A stretch of 64,000 nucleotides of DNA from Burkholderiales bacterium Ga0077543 (GTDB lineage Bacteria; Pseudomonadota; Gammaproteobacteria; Burkholderiales; Burkholderiaceae_C), in NCBI GenBank assembly GCA_001464055.1, contig LNET01000117.1, forward strand, positions 26,134 through 90,133, written 5' to 3'. Each line of letters opens with the position of its first letter. Within the stretch, counting starts at the first letter, position 1. The notes beneath the pieces were generated by a model that saw only the letters and a list, made by a program, of their open reading frames with translations, did no database searches and had not been told where the DNA came from. The translations under genes were made by a program, and so were the position numbers. Positions 15,905 to 25,281 of this stretch are shown here, piece by piece.

Positions 15905-17275
15905 ATGGCCTACATCAGTACCAATCCCTTCAACGGCAAGGTTCTGCAGCGCTTCGACGACGTTGGCGACGCAGCCCTGCAGCAAAAGCTGCAAGCCGCC
16001 CACGACTGCTTCGGCACCCATTGGCGCGACACCAGCTTCGAGCAGCGCCGCACCGTGATGAAGCAGGCTGCCGCGCTGATGCGCGAACGTGCACCGCAGC
16101 TGGCCGAACTGGTCAGCCTGGAGATGGGCAAGCTCATCGCGCAGAGCCTGGGCGAAGTTGCGCTCAGCGCCGCCATCCTCGACTATTACGCCGACCATGC
16201 CGAGGCCTTCCTGGCACCCGAGGTGCTGCCCACGTCAAGGGGCACGGCAGTGGTCGAAAGCCAGCCCTTGGGCGTGCTGCTGGGGGTGGAGCCCTGGAAC
16301 TACCCGTACTACCAAATTGCCCGTTTCGCCGCGCCGAACCTCATGGCCGGCAACGTGGTGATGGTCAAGCATGCCTCCAACGTGCCGCAGTGCGCACAGG
16401 CCTTCGAGCGCTTGATGCATGACGCCGGCCTGCCGCAGGCGGCCTATACCAACCTGTTCATCAGCACCGACCAGGTGGCCGGGCTGATCGACGATCCGCG
16501 CGTGCGGGCGGTGGCCCTGACCGGCAGCGAACGTGCGGGCGCCGTGGTGGCCGCGCGCGCAGCGCAGAACTTGAAGAAGTCCACGCTGGAGCTCGGCGGC
16601 AGCGACGCCTTCATCGTGCTGGAAGATGCCGACATGGCGCTGGCGCTGAAACACGCGGTCGCCGGCCGCATGGGTAACGCCGGGCAGGCCTGCACCGCGT
16701 CCAAGCGTTTCATCGTCGTCGACGCCGTCGCCGATGCCTTCCTCGACAAGTTCCAGACGGCGCTGTCGGCCTTCGTGCCCGGCGACCCGCTGGACAAGGC
16801 CACGACGCTGGCCCCGTTGTCCAGCGCCGCGGCGCTGGACACGCTGCTCAGGCAGGTGGACGAAGCCGTGGCCCATGGCGCACGCGTGCTGATGGGAGGC
16901 CAGGCCGTGGCGGGCTTGCCTGGCGCTTTCATGCAGCCCACGGTGCTGACCGACATCGACGCGGCGAACCCGGCCTACGCGCAGGAATTCTTCGGACCGG
17001 TGGCGCTGTTTTTCCGCGTGAAGGACGAGGCCGCGGCCGTGAAGCTGGCCAACGACTCGCCTTTCGGCCTGGGCGGTTCGGTCTTCACGACCGACATCGA
17101 CCGCGGCCGGCGCGTCGCGCGCGCCATCGACACCGGCATGGTGTTCATCAACTCTGCCGCCGCGTCGGCGCCCGAGCTGCCTTTCGGCGGGGTGAAGAAT
17201 TCAGGCTACGGACGTGAACTCTCACGCGCCGGCATCCTGGAATTCGTCAACCGCAAGCTCATTCGCGTGGCCTGA
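15905..17275 (+). CDS. NAD(P)-dependent aldehyde (succinate-semialdehyde type) dehydrogenase
   Basis: This 456-residue aldehyde dehydrogenase has the general-base motif TLELGGSDAFIVLEDADM, the nucleophile motif NAGQACTASKRFIV (Cys near residue 262) and the late EFFGPVALFF segment. It resembles the shorter ALDH subgroup often annotated as succinate-semialdehyde dehydrogenase (N-terminal ISTNPFNGKVLQRF), which also accepts other short aldehydes. It follows the deleted DJ-1 gene by 19 nt, so the two were probably one transcript. No gab genes are present and the substrate is uncertain. Confidence 0.9.
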   Translation: MAYISTNPFNGKVLQRFDDVGDAALQQKLQAAHDCFGTHWRDTSFEQRRTVMKQAAALMRERAPQLAELVSLEMGKLIAQSLGEVALSAAILDYYADHAEAFLAPEVLPTSRGTAVVESQPLGVLLGVEPWNYPYYQIARFAAPNLMAGNVVMVKHASNVPQCAQAFERLMHDAGLPQAAYTNLFISTDQVAGLIDDPRVRAVALTGSERAGAVVAARAAQNLKKSTLELGGSDAFIVLEDADMALALKHAVAGRMGNAGQACTASKRFIVVDAVADAFLDKFQTALSAFVPGDPLDKATTLAPLSSAAALDTLLRQVDEAVAHGARVLMGGQAVAGLPGAFMQPTVLTDIDAANPAYAQEFFGPVALFFRVKDEAAAVKLANDSPFGLGGSVFTTDIDRGRRVARAIDTGMVFINSAAASAPELPFGGVKNSGYGRELSRAGILEFVNRKLIRVA

Positions 17276-17296
17276 ACGGGCCCGGCCGGTCTGATA

Positions 17297-17327
17297 CTTG
17301 CTGGAAGCGCAATGCGTAACCAGCAAG
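17297..17327 (+). promoter_or_regulatory. 31-bp dyad overlapping the zwf ribosome-binding site
   Basis: CTTGCTGG-aag-CGCA-A-TGCG-taa-CCAGCAAG has 8-nt outer and 4-nt inner complementary arms, symmetric about position 17312. The right arm runs into the zwf Shine-Dalgarno (CAAGGAG). As RNA it would form a stem with a small internal loop that partly covers the ribosome-binding site; as DNA it could be an operator. GATACT at 17293-17298 could be a -10 element. Function is inferred. Confidence 0.5.
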
Positions 17328-17337
17328 GAGTTGCACC

Positions 17338-18801
17338 TTGGCGAAAGTACCCTCCGGCGTCGGCCCGAGCCACCCGCAGGTGGTGGTGTTGTTCGGTGCC
17401 ACGGGCGACCTGGCGCGGCGCAAGCTGCTGCCGGGGCTGTACCACCTGGCCACATCGGGGTTCATCCCCGACTGCCGCGTCATCGGAGTGTCGCTGGACG
17501 ACATCGACGCCGATGGCTTCAGGCGGCTGGCGCGGCAGTCGCTGGGCGACTTTTCGAGCCGCTCGACCGATGACGCCGACTGGGCGGCCTTCGCGCAGCG
17601 ACTCGACTACGTCAGCCTGTCGGCCGGCCCCCAGGCCCTGAAGGCCGCGGTCGACGCGGCCGAGGCCAGCTTCGACACCGAAAGCCGGCGTCTGCACTAC
17701 CTGAGCGTGCCGCCGAGCGCAGCCCTGTCGGCGGTGCGCATGCTGGCCGAAGCACGGCTGGTCGAGCGCTCGCGCATCGTCATGGAAAAGCCCTTCGGCA
17801 CCGACCTGGCCAGCGCGGTGGAACTGAACGCCCGCCTGCACCAGGTCTTCGCCGAAGACCAGATCTTCCGCATCGACCATTTCCTGGGCAAGGAACCTGC
17901 GCAGAACATCCTGGCCTTCCGCTTCGCCAACGGCCTGTTCGAACCCATCTGGAACCGCAACTTCATCGACCACGTGCAGATCGACGTGCCCGAGACCCTG
18001 GGCCTGGCCCAGCGTGCCACGTTCTACGAACAGACCGGCGCTTACCGCGACATGGTGGTGACGCACCTGTTCCAGATCCTGGCCTTCATGGCGATGGAGC
18101 CACCCACGGCACTGGAACCGCAGCCCATCAGCGAGGAAAAGAACAAGGTCTTCCGCAGCATGTTGCCGATCCAGCCCGGCGACGTGGTGCGTGGCCAGTA
18201 CAGCGGCTACCGCGACGAGCCGGGGGTGGACGTGCAGTCAGAGACCGAGACCTTCATCGCGCTGAAGTGCTTCATCGACAACTGGCGCTGGGCCGGCGTG
18301 CCCTTCTTCCTGCGCACCGGCAAGAAGCTGGCCGAGGGCCAGCGCATCATCAGCATCGCCTTCCGCGAGCCGCCCAAGAGCATGTTCCCGCCGGGCTCGG
18401 GCGTGGGCGCTCAGGGCCCCGACCACCTCACCTTCGACCTGGCCGATGCCTCGAAGATGAGCCTGTCGTTCTACGGCAAGCGGCCGGGCCCGGGCATGCG
18501 GCTGGACAAGCTCAGCCTGCAGTTCGCCATGCACGACACCGGTCTTGCCGGCGAAGTGCTGGAGGCCTACGAACGCCTGATCCTGGACGCGATGCGCGGC
18601 GACCACACGCTGTTCAACACCGCCGAGGGCATCGAACGCTTGTGGCAGGTGTCGGTGCCGTTGCTCGAAGCCCCGCCGCCCGTGCGGCTGTACGCACCGG
18701 GTTCGTGGGGCCCGAAGTCGGTGCACCAGCTGATCGCCCCGCACGCCTGGCGGCTGCCGTTCGAGCGCAGCTGGCGCAGCCCGAACAGCACTGGCAACTG
18801 A
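17338..18801 (+). CDS. zwf: Glucose-6-phosphate 1-dehydrogenase
   Basis: The 487-aa protein oxidises glucose 6-phosphate to 6-phosphogluconolactone with NADP+ or NAD+, feeding the pentose phosphate or Entner-Doudoroff route. It shows the nucleotide-binding [19 protein letters not shown], the active-site [21 protein letters not shown] and [15 protein letters not shown]. The start is a TTG preceded by AAGGAG at ideal spacing; no in-frame ATG is suitably placed. A 31-bp dyad overlaps this ribosome-binding site. No pgl, edd or eda genes are next to it. Confidence 0.95.
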   Translation: MAKVPSGVGPSHPQVVVLFGATGDLARRKLLPGLYHLATSGFIPDCRVIGVSLDDIDADGFRRLARQSLGDFSSRSTDDADWAAFAQRLDYVSLSAGPQALKAAVDAAEASFDTESRRLHYLSVPPSAALSAVRMLAEARLVERSRIVMEKPFGTDLASAVELNARLHQVFAEDQIFRIDHFLGKEPAQNILAFRFANGLFEPIWNRNFIDHVQIDVPETLGLAQRATFYEQTGAYRDMVVTHLFQILAFMAMEPPTALEPQPISEEKNKVFRSMLPIQPGDVVRGQYSGYRDEPGVDVQSETETFIALKCFIDNWRWAGVPFFLRTGKKLAEGQRIISIAFREPPKSMFPPGSGVGAQGPDHLTFDLADASKMSLSFYGKRPGPGMRLDKLSLQFAMHDTGLAGEVLEAYERLILDAMRGDHTLFNTAEGIERLWQVSVPLLEAPPPVRLYAPGSWGPKSVHQLIAPHAWRLPFERSWRSPNSTGN

Positions 18802-18814
18802 AGGCCCGTGCCGT

Positions 18815-19159
18815 TCAGGGCGCGGTGGCTTCGAGCTTGATCGACGCGTACCAGGCGGCGAGGTTCTGGATGTCCTCGTCGCTCAGCGGCCTGGCGATCA
18901 CTGCCATGACCTCGTGCTTGCGTGCACCGCTGCGGTAGGCACGCAGCTGCGTGGCCAGATACATCGCGGGCTGGGCGGCCAGGTTGGGCGCGTCGGGCGC
19001 GGTGCTCAGGCCCAGCGGGCCGTGGCACACCGCGCATGCCGCCGCCTTGGCGCGGCCGGCCGCGGCGTCCTGCGCCACGGCCGGCCCGCTCATGCCGGCG
19101 GCCAGGGCCAGAGCGGCCCCGGCCGCCGCCACCTTGGCCTTGAAGGTGGCGCGCCGCAT
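18815..19159 (-). CDS. Small periplasmic c-type cytochrome (class I, c553-like)
   Basis: This 114-residue protein has an N-terminal signal (KAKVAAAGAALALAAGMSGPAVAQ), one haem-binding CAVCH, and a later methionine (HEVMAVIARPLSDEDIQNLAAWYASIK), as in class I cytochromes of the c553/c4 type. The start ATG overlaps the stop of the upstream PQQ-type dehydrogenase gene by 1 nt (TGATG), so the two are translationally coupled. It is probably the electron acceptor of that dehydrogenase in the periplasm. It converges on zwf, from which it is 13 nt away. Confidence 0.9.
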   Translation of the reverse strand: MRRATFKAKVAAAGAALALAAGMSGPAVAQDAAAGRAKAAACAVCHGPLGLSTAPDAPNLAAQPAMYLATQLRAYRSGARKHEVMAVIARPLSDEDIQNLAAWYASIKLEATAP

Positions 19160-20472
19160 CAAGGTGCGGTGTAGGTCACGCGGTAGATGGCGCCAGCGAA
19201 GTCGTCGCTGATCAGCAGCGATCCGTCCTTCATCTGCGCCACGTCCACCGGCCGGCCGCGGTACAGGCCGGTGTCCGGGTCCAGGAAGCCGGATGCGAAG
19301 ACCTCGGTCTTCTCGGCGTTGCCGTCGGCCTTCATCGACACGAACTGGATGTCGGCGCCCGAGGGCTTGGTGCGGTTCCACGAGCCGTGCGAGGCCACGA
19401 AGGCGCCGCCCTGGTACTTCGCCGGGAACATCTTGCCGTTGTAGAAGGCCATGCCCAACTGCGCCTGGTGTGCCGGGAACTCGATCTGCGGCTTGGTCCA
19501 CTGCGCCGGCGGGGCCATGCCTTTCAGGTCGGGCGCGGCGGCGGTGCCGGCGATCTGCACGTTGTTGCCGTGGATGAAGGGGTAGCCGAAGTGTTCGCCC
19601 ATCCGCGACACCTTGTTCAGCTCGCCCGGCGGGATGTCGTCGCCCATGCCGTCGGTCTGGTTGTCGGTGAACCAGACGGACTTGTCCTTGGGGTTGATGT
19701 CCATGCCCACCGAATTGCGTACGCCGCGGGCCACCACTTCGCGCTTGCCGCCGTCGAAGGCGTTCACCTTGATCATGCCGCCGATGCCGAGTTGTTCGTA
19801 CAGCGCCACCTTTTCCTTGGGCTGCACGTTGTAGGGCTGGCCCAGGGTGATGTAGAGCATGCCGCTGTCGTCGACACGGCAGGTGCGCGCGCCGTGGTTG
19901 TAGCTTTCCTCTTCCACCGGGATCAGCTTGCCCTGGGGCACCACCTCGATCACGGCCACGTCCGGGCCTTCGTAGAAGAACTCGGCGGCGGGGAAGTTCA
20001 GCACCCGGTTGTGCTCGGCCACGATGAGGAAGCCGTCACGCGTCCAGCACACGCCGTTGGGGTTGGTGAACTTCAGGCTGGGGGCGAAGGACTTCACCTC
20101 GTCGGCCACGCCGTCGCTGTTGCGGTCGGTCACGGCCCATACCGTGGTCTTGCGGGTGCCCACGAACAGCATGTTGGTGCTGGGCGCAACGGCCATGTGG
20201 CGGGCATCCGGAACGATCGCGAACAGTTCGATCTTGAAGCCGGGCGGCAGCTTCACGCGTTCCAGGTTTTTCTTGATGGCATCGGCGTTGCGGCCGGTCT
20301 GCGGCACCACCGGGATGTTCAGGTCGGTGGTCGCGACCTTCATCTGCTTGAGCTTCTCGATGTTCTGCTGCGCCATGGCCGGCAGGGCCAGGCTGGCTGC
20401 CAGCGCGGCGGCGGCCAGCACGGGCCGGCGCAGCACAGCGCGAGGACGGGGGCTGGTCTGGGGTGATGTCAT
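19159..20472 (-). CDS. PQQ-dependent sugar/sorbosone-type dehydrogenase
   Basis: This secreted protein (437 aa) has an N-terminal signal (RPVLAAAALAASLALPAMAQ) and the beta-propeller of the glucose/sorbosone dehydrogenase family: LPPGFKIELFAIVPDARHMAVAPSTNMLFVGTR, NPNGVCWTRDGFLIVAEHNRVL, and a C-terminal RGRPVDVAQMKDGSLLISDDFAGAIYRVTY. The family typically uses PQQ to oxidise sugars or alcohols. The ATG at 20472 has AGGAGA upstream; the track's start at 21123 runs through the regulator on the other strand. It precedes and overlaps a cytochrome c gene. A sigma54-type promoter lies about 70 nt upstream and an AcoR-like activator is divergent. The substrate is unknown. Confidence 0.88.
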   Translation of the reverse strand: MTSPQTSPRPRAVLRRPVLAAAALAASLALPAMAQQNIEKLKQMKVATTDLNIPVVPQTGRNADAIKKNLERVKLPPGFKIELFAIVPDARHMAVAPSTNMLFVGTRKTTVWAVTDRNSDGVADEVKSFAPSLKFTNPNGVCWTRDGFLIVAEHNRVLNFPAAEFFYEGPDVAVIEVVPQGKLIPVEEESYNHGARTCRVDDSGMLYITLGQPYNVQPKEKVALYEQLGIGGMIKVNAFDGGKREVVARGVRNSVGMDINPKDKSVWFTDNQTDGMGDDIPPGELNKVSRMGEHFGYPFIHGNNVQIAGTAAAPDLKGMAPPAQWTKPQIEFPAHQAQLGMAFYNGKMFPAKYQGGAFVASHGSWNRTKPSGADIQFVSMKADGNAEKTEVFASGFLDPDTGLYRGRPVDVAQMKDGSLLISDDFAGAIYRVTYTAP

Positions 20473-20539
20473 CGGAGGTCTCCTGGTGTTGTGAACTGAA
20501 AGGGATCGCGCCGCGACGTCGCGCGGCTGCCACTCCCAG

Positions 20540-20555
20540 TGCAATTGGTGTTCCA
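20540..20555 (-). promoter_or_regulatory. Predicted sigma54 (-24/-12) promoter
   Basis: On the minus strand the sequence is TGGAAC-ACCAA-TTGCA. This differs from the sigma54 consensus TGGCAC-N5-TTGCA at one base and keeps the invariant GG-N10-GC spacing. Transcription would begin near 20529, giving a leader of about 57 nt before the PQQ-dehydrogenase ATG. The divergent gene encodes an AAA+ sigma54 activator, which supports the call. Confidence 0.65.
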
Positions 20556-20568
20556 TTTGGGGAACACC
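20547..20568. promoter_or_regulatory. Inverted repeat overlapping the -24 element
   Basis: GGTGTTCC-atttgg-GGAACACC is a perfect 8-nt inverted repeat that covers the -24 element of the predicted sigma54 promoter. It could be an operator for a repressor or for autoregulation of the activator gene. No particular protein can be assigned. Confidence 0.45.
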
Positions 20569-20610
20569 CGCAGTGCGCGCAGGGTCACCCTGGGTGAAGC
20601 TCTCGGCCCT

Positions 20611-20648
20611 TGTGCACATCCCCTGAACAGGTGTGGCCAATGTGTACA
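20611..20648. promoter_or_regulatory. Candidate upstream activator sites
   Basis: TGTGCACAT (20611-20619) and ATGTGTACA (20640-20648) form an 8/9 inverted repeat with centres 29 nt apart. They lie about 55-95 nt upstream of the -24 element at 20540-20555, where enhancer sites of AcoR/NtrC-type activators usually sit, and just before the activator gene itself. Confidence 0.35.
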
Positions 20649-20698
20649 GAAACTGGACGGCCACAACGCATGGCCCACCGCAACGAGGAGACCCACGC

Positions 20699-22555
20699 AT
20701 GGCACTTTCACACGCACAGGCACTGCATGCCCGCGGCAGCACCTTGCCTCCCGAAGGCGTCCCAGGCGCGGTGGTGCTGGACAGCTGGGGCCGTTGTGCC
20801 CAGGCCGGCCTGGACCCGCACGCCCTGCTGTCGGTGCCCGTGGTCGAAGCCCAGGACCTGCGCCAGAGGCAACTGCGCAGCGAAGTCGTGCGCAAGCTGG
20901 CGCAGGCAGAGCTGGAGACGCTTTCGCGCCAGATTGCCGGGTCGAACTTCCTGCTCGCCTTCGCCGACCGCGACGGCATCATCCTGGATCTGTATGCCGA
21001 CAACCGGTTCTCGATGTCGGACCAGGGCGCCGGCATCGTGGCGGGCAGCTGCTGGGCTGAAAACCTGTCCGGCACCAATGGCCTGGGCACGGCGCTGGCC
21101 ACTGGCGCGCCGGTTGCTGTCACCGGGCTGGAGCACTATTTCCTGTCGCTGGGCAACGTGTCGTGCACCGCCGCGCCCGTGCGCGACGCACGGGGCGACA
21201 TCGTGGGCGTGCTCGACGCGTCGAGCTACTTCGAATCCCGCCAGCGCCACACCCAGGCCCTGGTGCAGATGGCCGCCACGCACATCGAGAACGGCCTGCT
21301 GCTGCACCAGATGCGCCAGCACTGGGTACTGGCCATCCACCCGCGGCAGGAGTTCCTGGGCACGCTCAGTGCCGGCCTGCTGGCCTTCGACGACGCCGGC
21401 CGGCTGGTCGCGCTGAATGCGCGCGCCGGGCAACTGCTGCAGGGGCTGGACGCGACGCCGGGCACGGCTTTCGATGCTCTTTTTGGCGAGCGCTTCGAGC
21501 TCGTGGCCGCGCGCTTGCAGCGCCAGGGCGAGCACGGGCTGCGCGATGCCTTCGGCAGCACCCTGGTGGCCATGTGTCTGAGCCGACCCACCCAGCGCAG
21601 CCCGTCGATGCTTCGCCTGCCCGTCTCGGCGTCGGCCCAGGTCGCTTCGCCTGCAGCGGCCATTCGCGCGCCGGGGGATGCGGTCACCGACGACCCGGCG
21701 GTGGCTCAGGCCTACGCCCTGGTGGAGGCTGCGGTGCGCCGCAGCCTGCCCTTGCTGCTGACCGGCGAAACCGGTACCGGCAAGGAGATGCTGGCGCGCC
21801 ACGCGCACCGCAGCAGTGGCCGCACGGGGGCCTTCGTTGCGGTGAATTGTGGTGCGCTGCCGGCCGAGCTGATCGAGGCCGAGCTGTTCGGCTATGTCGG
21901 CGGCGCCTTCAGCGGCGCCCGCCGTGAAGGCAGCATGGGCTTGATCGCCAGCGCCGACGGCGGCACGCTGCTGCTGGACGAACTGGGTGAACTGCCCTTG
22001 CACCTGCAGGCTTCGCTGCTGCGCTTCCTGGACGACCGGCAGGTGCGGCCCGTGGGCGGCACCGCATTCCGAGCCGTCGACGTGCAGTTGTTGGCCGCCA
22101 CCCACGCCGACCTTGACGCCGAAGTCTCGGCCAGGCGCTTCCGCGCCGACCTGCTGTACCGGCTGAACACCGTGAGCGTGCAGTTGCCGCCCTTGCGCGA
22201 GAGAACCGACTTCGCCACAGCCGTGCGCGCGGTGCTGGCGGCGGTGGATTCGGCCGCCAGCATCACCGACGAGGCCATCGAACGCCTGGCAGGCCATGGC
22301 TGGCCAGGCAATTTTCGCGAGCTGCGCTCGGTGCTGACGCGTGCGCTGCTGCAAGGCAGCAGCCGGGTCCAGGCCGCCGCCGTGGCGCCCTGGCTGCCGC
22401 AGGCAGCGGCTGCGCCCGCGGCCGGGACGGTGTCAGCACTTCAACAGAACGCGGCCGAACTGGTGCGGCGCGAGTTCGAGCGCTGCGGCAATGTCAGCGC
22501 CACGGCGCGGGCGCTGGGCATCAGCCGCACCACGGTCTATCGCCACCTGCGTTAG
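20699..22555 (+). CDS. AcoR-like sigma54-dependent transcriptional activator
   Basis: The protein (618 aa from the ATG at 20699, preceded by GAGGAG) has an N-terminal GAF-type sensor (FLLAFADRDGIILDLYADNRF ... ENLSGTNGLGTALATGAPVAVTGLEHYF), an AAA+ domain with Walker A GETGTGKEM near residue 355, a GAFSGA loop near 401 (GAFTGA variant), Walker B LLLDELGEL near 424, and a Fis-type HTH at the end (ALGISRTTVYRHLR). There is no receiver domain, so a small ligand rather than a kinase is expected. It diverges from the PQQ-dehydrogenase/cytochrome pair, which has a matching sigma54 promoter and is its likely target. Confidence 0.92.
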   Translation: MALSHAQALHARGSTLPPEGVPGAVVLDSWGRCAQAGLDPHALLSVPVVEAQDLRQRQLRSEVVRKLAQAELETLSRQIAGSNFLLAFADRDGIILDLYADNRFSMSDQGAGIVAGSCWAENLSGTNGLGTALATGAPVAVTGLEHYFLSLGNVSCTAAPVRDARGDIVGVLDASSYFESRQRHTQALVQMAATHIENGLLLHQMRQHWVLAIHPRQEFLGTLSAGLLAFDDAGRLVALNARAGQLLQGLDATPGTAFDALFGERFELVAARLQRQGEHGLRDAFGSTLVAMCLSRPTQRSPSMLRLPVSASAQVASPAAAIRAPGDAVTDDPAVAQAYALVEAAVRRSLPLLLTGETGTGKEMLARHAHRSSGRTGAFVAVNCGALPAELIEAELFGYVGGAFSGARREGSMGLIASADGGTLLLDELGELPLHLQASLLRFLDDRQVRPVGGTAFRAVDVQLLAATHADLDAEVSARRFRADLLYRLNTVSVQLPPLRERTDFATAVRAVLAAVDSAASITDEAIERLAGHGWPGNFRELRSVLTRALLQGSSRVQAAAVAPWLPQAAAAPAAGTVSALQQNAAELVRREFERCGNVSATARALGISRTTVYRHLR

Positions 22556-22627
22556 CGGTCGCTCTCGGCGCGGTCGTGGGCAGAGGGGCTGGCTGGGCAG
22601 GCACTTCGGCCCTTGCCAGCCGGTCGT

Positions 22628-23617
22628 TCACATCGGCGCGTCGTTGCCGTCGAGGTTGGGCGCGTCCTTGCGGATGCGCGACAGGCGCTTCGGGGCTGGC
22701 GCGGCTGCCGTCGCCGGTTTGCCGCCTTCCACGAAGGCCTGGGTGGCGTCGGGCTGGGTGGCGGTTTCAGGCGTGGTCACGCCGATGGCCGCCGACTTGT
22801 CGCTTTCCTTGATCACTCGCGTGTATGGCGCCAGGATCTGCACCAGCTGGCCGTAGACCTTCGGATTGCCCGCCACCACTTCACGCTGGTACAAGAAATC
22901 GGCCTCGCCGGTGAAGTTGCCGATCAGGCCGCCGGCCTCGGTGATCATCAGCGAGCCGGCGGCGATGTCCCAGGGGTTCAGGCCGGTCTCGAAGAAGCCG
23001 TCGTAGTAGCCTGCTGCCACGTAGCACAGGTCCAGCGCTGCAGCGCCCGGCCGGCGCAGGCCGGCGCAGCTCTGCATCACCTCTTCGAACATCTTCACGT
23101 AGCGCTTGAAGTTGTCGCCCTTGCGGAAGGGGAAGCCCGTGCCGATGAGCGAGTCGCTGATGCGGGTGCGCTTGCTCACGCGCAGGCGGCGGTCGTTGAG
23201 AAACGCGCCGCGCCCTCGCGAGGCGAAGAACATGTCGTTGCGGGTGGGGTCGTAGACCACGGCCTGCTCGACCTTGCCTTTGTGGGCCAGGGCGATGCTG
23301 ACGGCATAGACCGGAAATCCGTGCAGGAAGTTGGTGGTGCCGTCGAGCGGGTCGATGATCCAGACATATTCGCTGTGCCTGGCACCGCGCTCGCGGCCCG
23401 ATTCCTCGGCCAGGATGGCGTGGCCGGGATAGGCTTCCAGCAGCACGTCGATGATCGCGTTCTCGGCCGCCTGGTCGACTTCGGAAACGTAGTCGTTGGG
23501 GCCCTTCTGGCCCACCTTCAGAACCTCCAGGTCGAGCGCCGCCCTGTTGATGATGGAGCCTGCTGCCCGTGCCGCCTTGATGGCGATGTTGAGCATGGGA
23601 TGGAGCGCTTGCGACAT
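22628..23617 (-). CDS. suhB: Inositol-1-monophosphatase family protein SuhB
   Basis: The product is 329 aa. The Li+-sensitive phosphatase motifs are present: metal-binding [34 protein letters not shown], and [19 protein letters not shown]. Besides inositol phosphatase activity, SuhB in proteobacteria joins ribosomal RNA antitermination complexes. It is about 60 residues longer than E. coli SuhB; the extra sequence is a low-complexity Ala/Thr/Pro/Lys tail after ESDKSAAIG ending [19 protein letters not shown]. It is divergent from trmJ, and the two ATGs are about 110 nt apart. Confidence 0.94.
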   Translation of the reverse strand: MSQALHPMLNIAIKAARAAGSIINRAALDLEVLKVGQKGPNDYVSEVDQAAENAIIDVLLEAYPGHAILAEESGRERGARHSEYVWIIDPLDGTTNFLHGFPVYAVSIALAHKGKVEQAVVYDPTRNDMFFASRGRGAFLNDRRLRVSKRTRISDSLIGTGFPFRKGDNFKRYVKMFEEVMQSCAGLRRPGAAALDLCYVAAGYYDGFFETGLNPWDIAAGSLMITEAGGLIGNFTGEADFLYQREVVAGNPKVYGQLVQILAPYTRVIKESDKSAAIGVTTPETATQPDATQAFVEGGKPATAAAPAPKRLSRIRKDAPNLDGNDAPM

Positions 23618-23725
23618 GGGTCAGCCTGAGGTGGTGCGATGAACTCGCGATCGACGGAAGGAAAGAGCGGTGGTGCCGCACGCGAAGACAATGCGCGCTC
23701 AGCACAAACCCGGAGTTTACCGTTC

Positions 23726-24445
23726 ATGACCACCCGTTTCGTGCTCGTCGAACCCAGCCATGCCGGCAACGTAGGCGCTGCTGCGCGGGCGATGAAGGTG
23801 ATGGGCTTCCACGACCTCGTGCTCGTGAACCCGCGCCGCCCTGACGTGCTGTTGCTGGAAGAGACCCAGGCCCTGGCCAGCGGTGCTGTCGACGTCTTGC
23901 AGGGCGCACGCGTGGTGGCCACGCTGGACGAGGCCCTGCACGACATCCATCACGCCTGCGCCACCGCCATGACGCCGCGCGACTTCGGGCCACCCACGGC
24001 GGCGCCCAGGACGCACTTCGCCGCGCTGGCGCCGATGGGCCGGCGCGTGGCCCTGGTCTTCGGGCCAGAACGCACCGGCCTCGCCAACGACGACGTTTAC
24101 CGCTGCCATGTCTGCCTGTCGATTCCCACCCACCCCGACTACGGTTCGCTGAACCTGGCGCAGGCGGTGCAGTTGCTGGCCTACGACTGGCGCCAGGCGC
24201 TGGGCGGCTTCGACGTGATGGAACGAACACCGGCCGTGCAGCTGGCCGATGGCGCAGCGGTCGACGGCCTGCTGGCCCATTGGCAGGAAGTGATGGTGGC
24301 CAGCGGCTTCCTGAATCCGGCCGCGCCGAAGAAGCTGCTGCCCCGGCTGCGGCGGCTGGTGCAGCGGGCGGCGCTGTCGATGGAAGAGGTGCACATCCTT
24401 CGCGGCATCGCCCGCAGCGTCGACCCGCGCGACCCGAAGCACTGA
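23726..24445 (+). CDS. trmJ: tRNA (cytidine/uridine-2'-O-)-methyltransferase TrmJ
   Basis: This SPOUT-class methyltransferase (239 aa) begins [37 protein letters not shown] and has the knotted SAM-binding elements [20 protein letters not shown] and [22 protein letters not shown]. TrmJ 2'-O-methylates position 32 of tRNA anticodon loops. The track start at 23639 adds 29 residues without family character. It is divergent from suhB, and cysE follows 29 nt downstream; suhB, trmJ and cysE are commonly neighbours in this order. Confidence 0.93.
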   Translation: MTTRFVLVEPSHAGNVGAAARAMKVMGFHDLVLVNPRRPDVLLLEETQALASGAVDVLQGARVVATLDEALHDIHHACATAMTPRDFGPPTAAPRTHFAALAPMGRRVALVFGPERTGLANDDVYRCHVCLSIPTHPDYGSLNLAQAVQLLAYDWRQALGGFDVMERTPAVQLADGAAVDGLLAHWQEVMVASGFLNPAAPKKLLPRLRRLVQRAALSMEEVHILRGIARSVDPRDPKH

Positions 24446-24474
24446 ACCGGGGCCTTGGCTACACTGCACGCACC

Positions 24475-25254
24475 ATGTTCAGCCGCCTGCGTGAAGACAT
24501 CCGTTGCATCCTGGAACGCGACCCGGCCGCGCGTTCGAGCTTTGAGGTGCTCACCTGCTACCCCGGCCTGCATGCCTTGATGCTGCACCGGCCGGCCCAC
24601 GCGATGTATCGGCGCGGCTGGTTCTGGGCGGCCCGCTTCACCTCGCAGCTGGGGCGTTTCCTCACCGGCATCGAACTCCATCCGGGTGCCACCATCGGCC
24701 GGCGTGTGTTCATCGACCACGGCATGGGCGTGGTCGTGGGTGAAACCGCCGAGATCGGCGACGACTGCACCATCTACCAGGGCGTCACCCTAGGGGGCAC
24801 TTCCCTCGCCAAGGGCGCGAAGCGACATCCAACGCTGGGCAAGGGCGTGATCGTCGGCGCCAACGCCCAGGTGCTGGGCGGCTTCACGGTCGGCGACGGT
24901 GCCCGGGTCGGTTCCAGCGCGGTCGTCGTCAAGCCGGTACCCGCTGGCGCCACGGCAGTGGGCAACCCCGCTCGCATCATCCAGGCCGAAGCCGACAGCC
25001 TGCGCGAGGAAGTCGCGGCGAAGATGGGCTTCTCGGCCTATGGCTTGACGCAGGGCGACGACCCGGTGTCGCAGGCGATGAAGGGGCTGATCGACAACGC
25101 CGCCGGCCACGAGCACCAGATCACCCTGCTCTGGCAGGCGATCGAGAAACTGTCGGCGCGCGCCCGCGAGCTGCCCGCCGAGGACTGCGTGCCCAGCGGG
25201 GCCCAGACCACCGAGTGTTTCGACGCCGAGAAGCTCAACCGGCTGGTCAAGTGA
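24475..25254 (+). CDS. cysE: Serine O-acetyltransferase
   Basis: CysE (259 aa) acetylates L-serine to O-acetylserine, the first step of cysteine synthesis. The ATG at 24475 gives [42 protein letters not shown]. The left-handed beta-helix has hexapeptide repeats ([43 protein letters not shown]). A C-terminal extension beyond the helix carries acidic and helical residues. The upstream sequence has a possible -10 TACACT. The gene ends against a stem-loop shared with the convergent GGDEF-EAL gene. Confidence 0.94.
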   Translation: MFSRLREDIRCILERDPAARSSFEVLTCYPGLHALMLHRPAHAMYRRGWFWAARFTSQLGRFLTGIELHPGATIGRRVFIDHGMGVVVGETAEIGDDCTIYQGVTLGGTSLAKGAKRHPTLGKGVIVGANAQVLGGFTVGDGARVGSSAVVVKPVPAGATAVGNPARIIQAEADSLREEVAAKMGFSAYGLTQGDDPVSQAMKGLIDNAAGHEHQITLLWQAIEKLSARARELPAEDCVPSGAQTTECFDAEKLNRLVK

Positions 25255-25256
25255 AG

Positions 25257-25277
25257 CCAGGCGCATTTGGCGCCTGG
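25257..25277. terminator. Convergent stem-loop
   Basis: CCAGGCGC-atttg-GCGCCTGG is a perfect 8-bp stem between the convergent cysE and GGDEF-EAL genes. Neither strand has a strong U-tract, so it may act as a weak bidirectional terminator or only protect mRNA ends. Confidence 0.45.
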
Positions 25278-25281
25278 GCAT

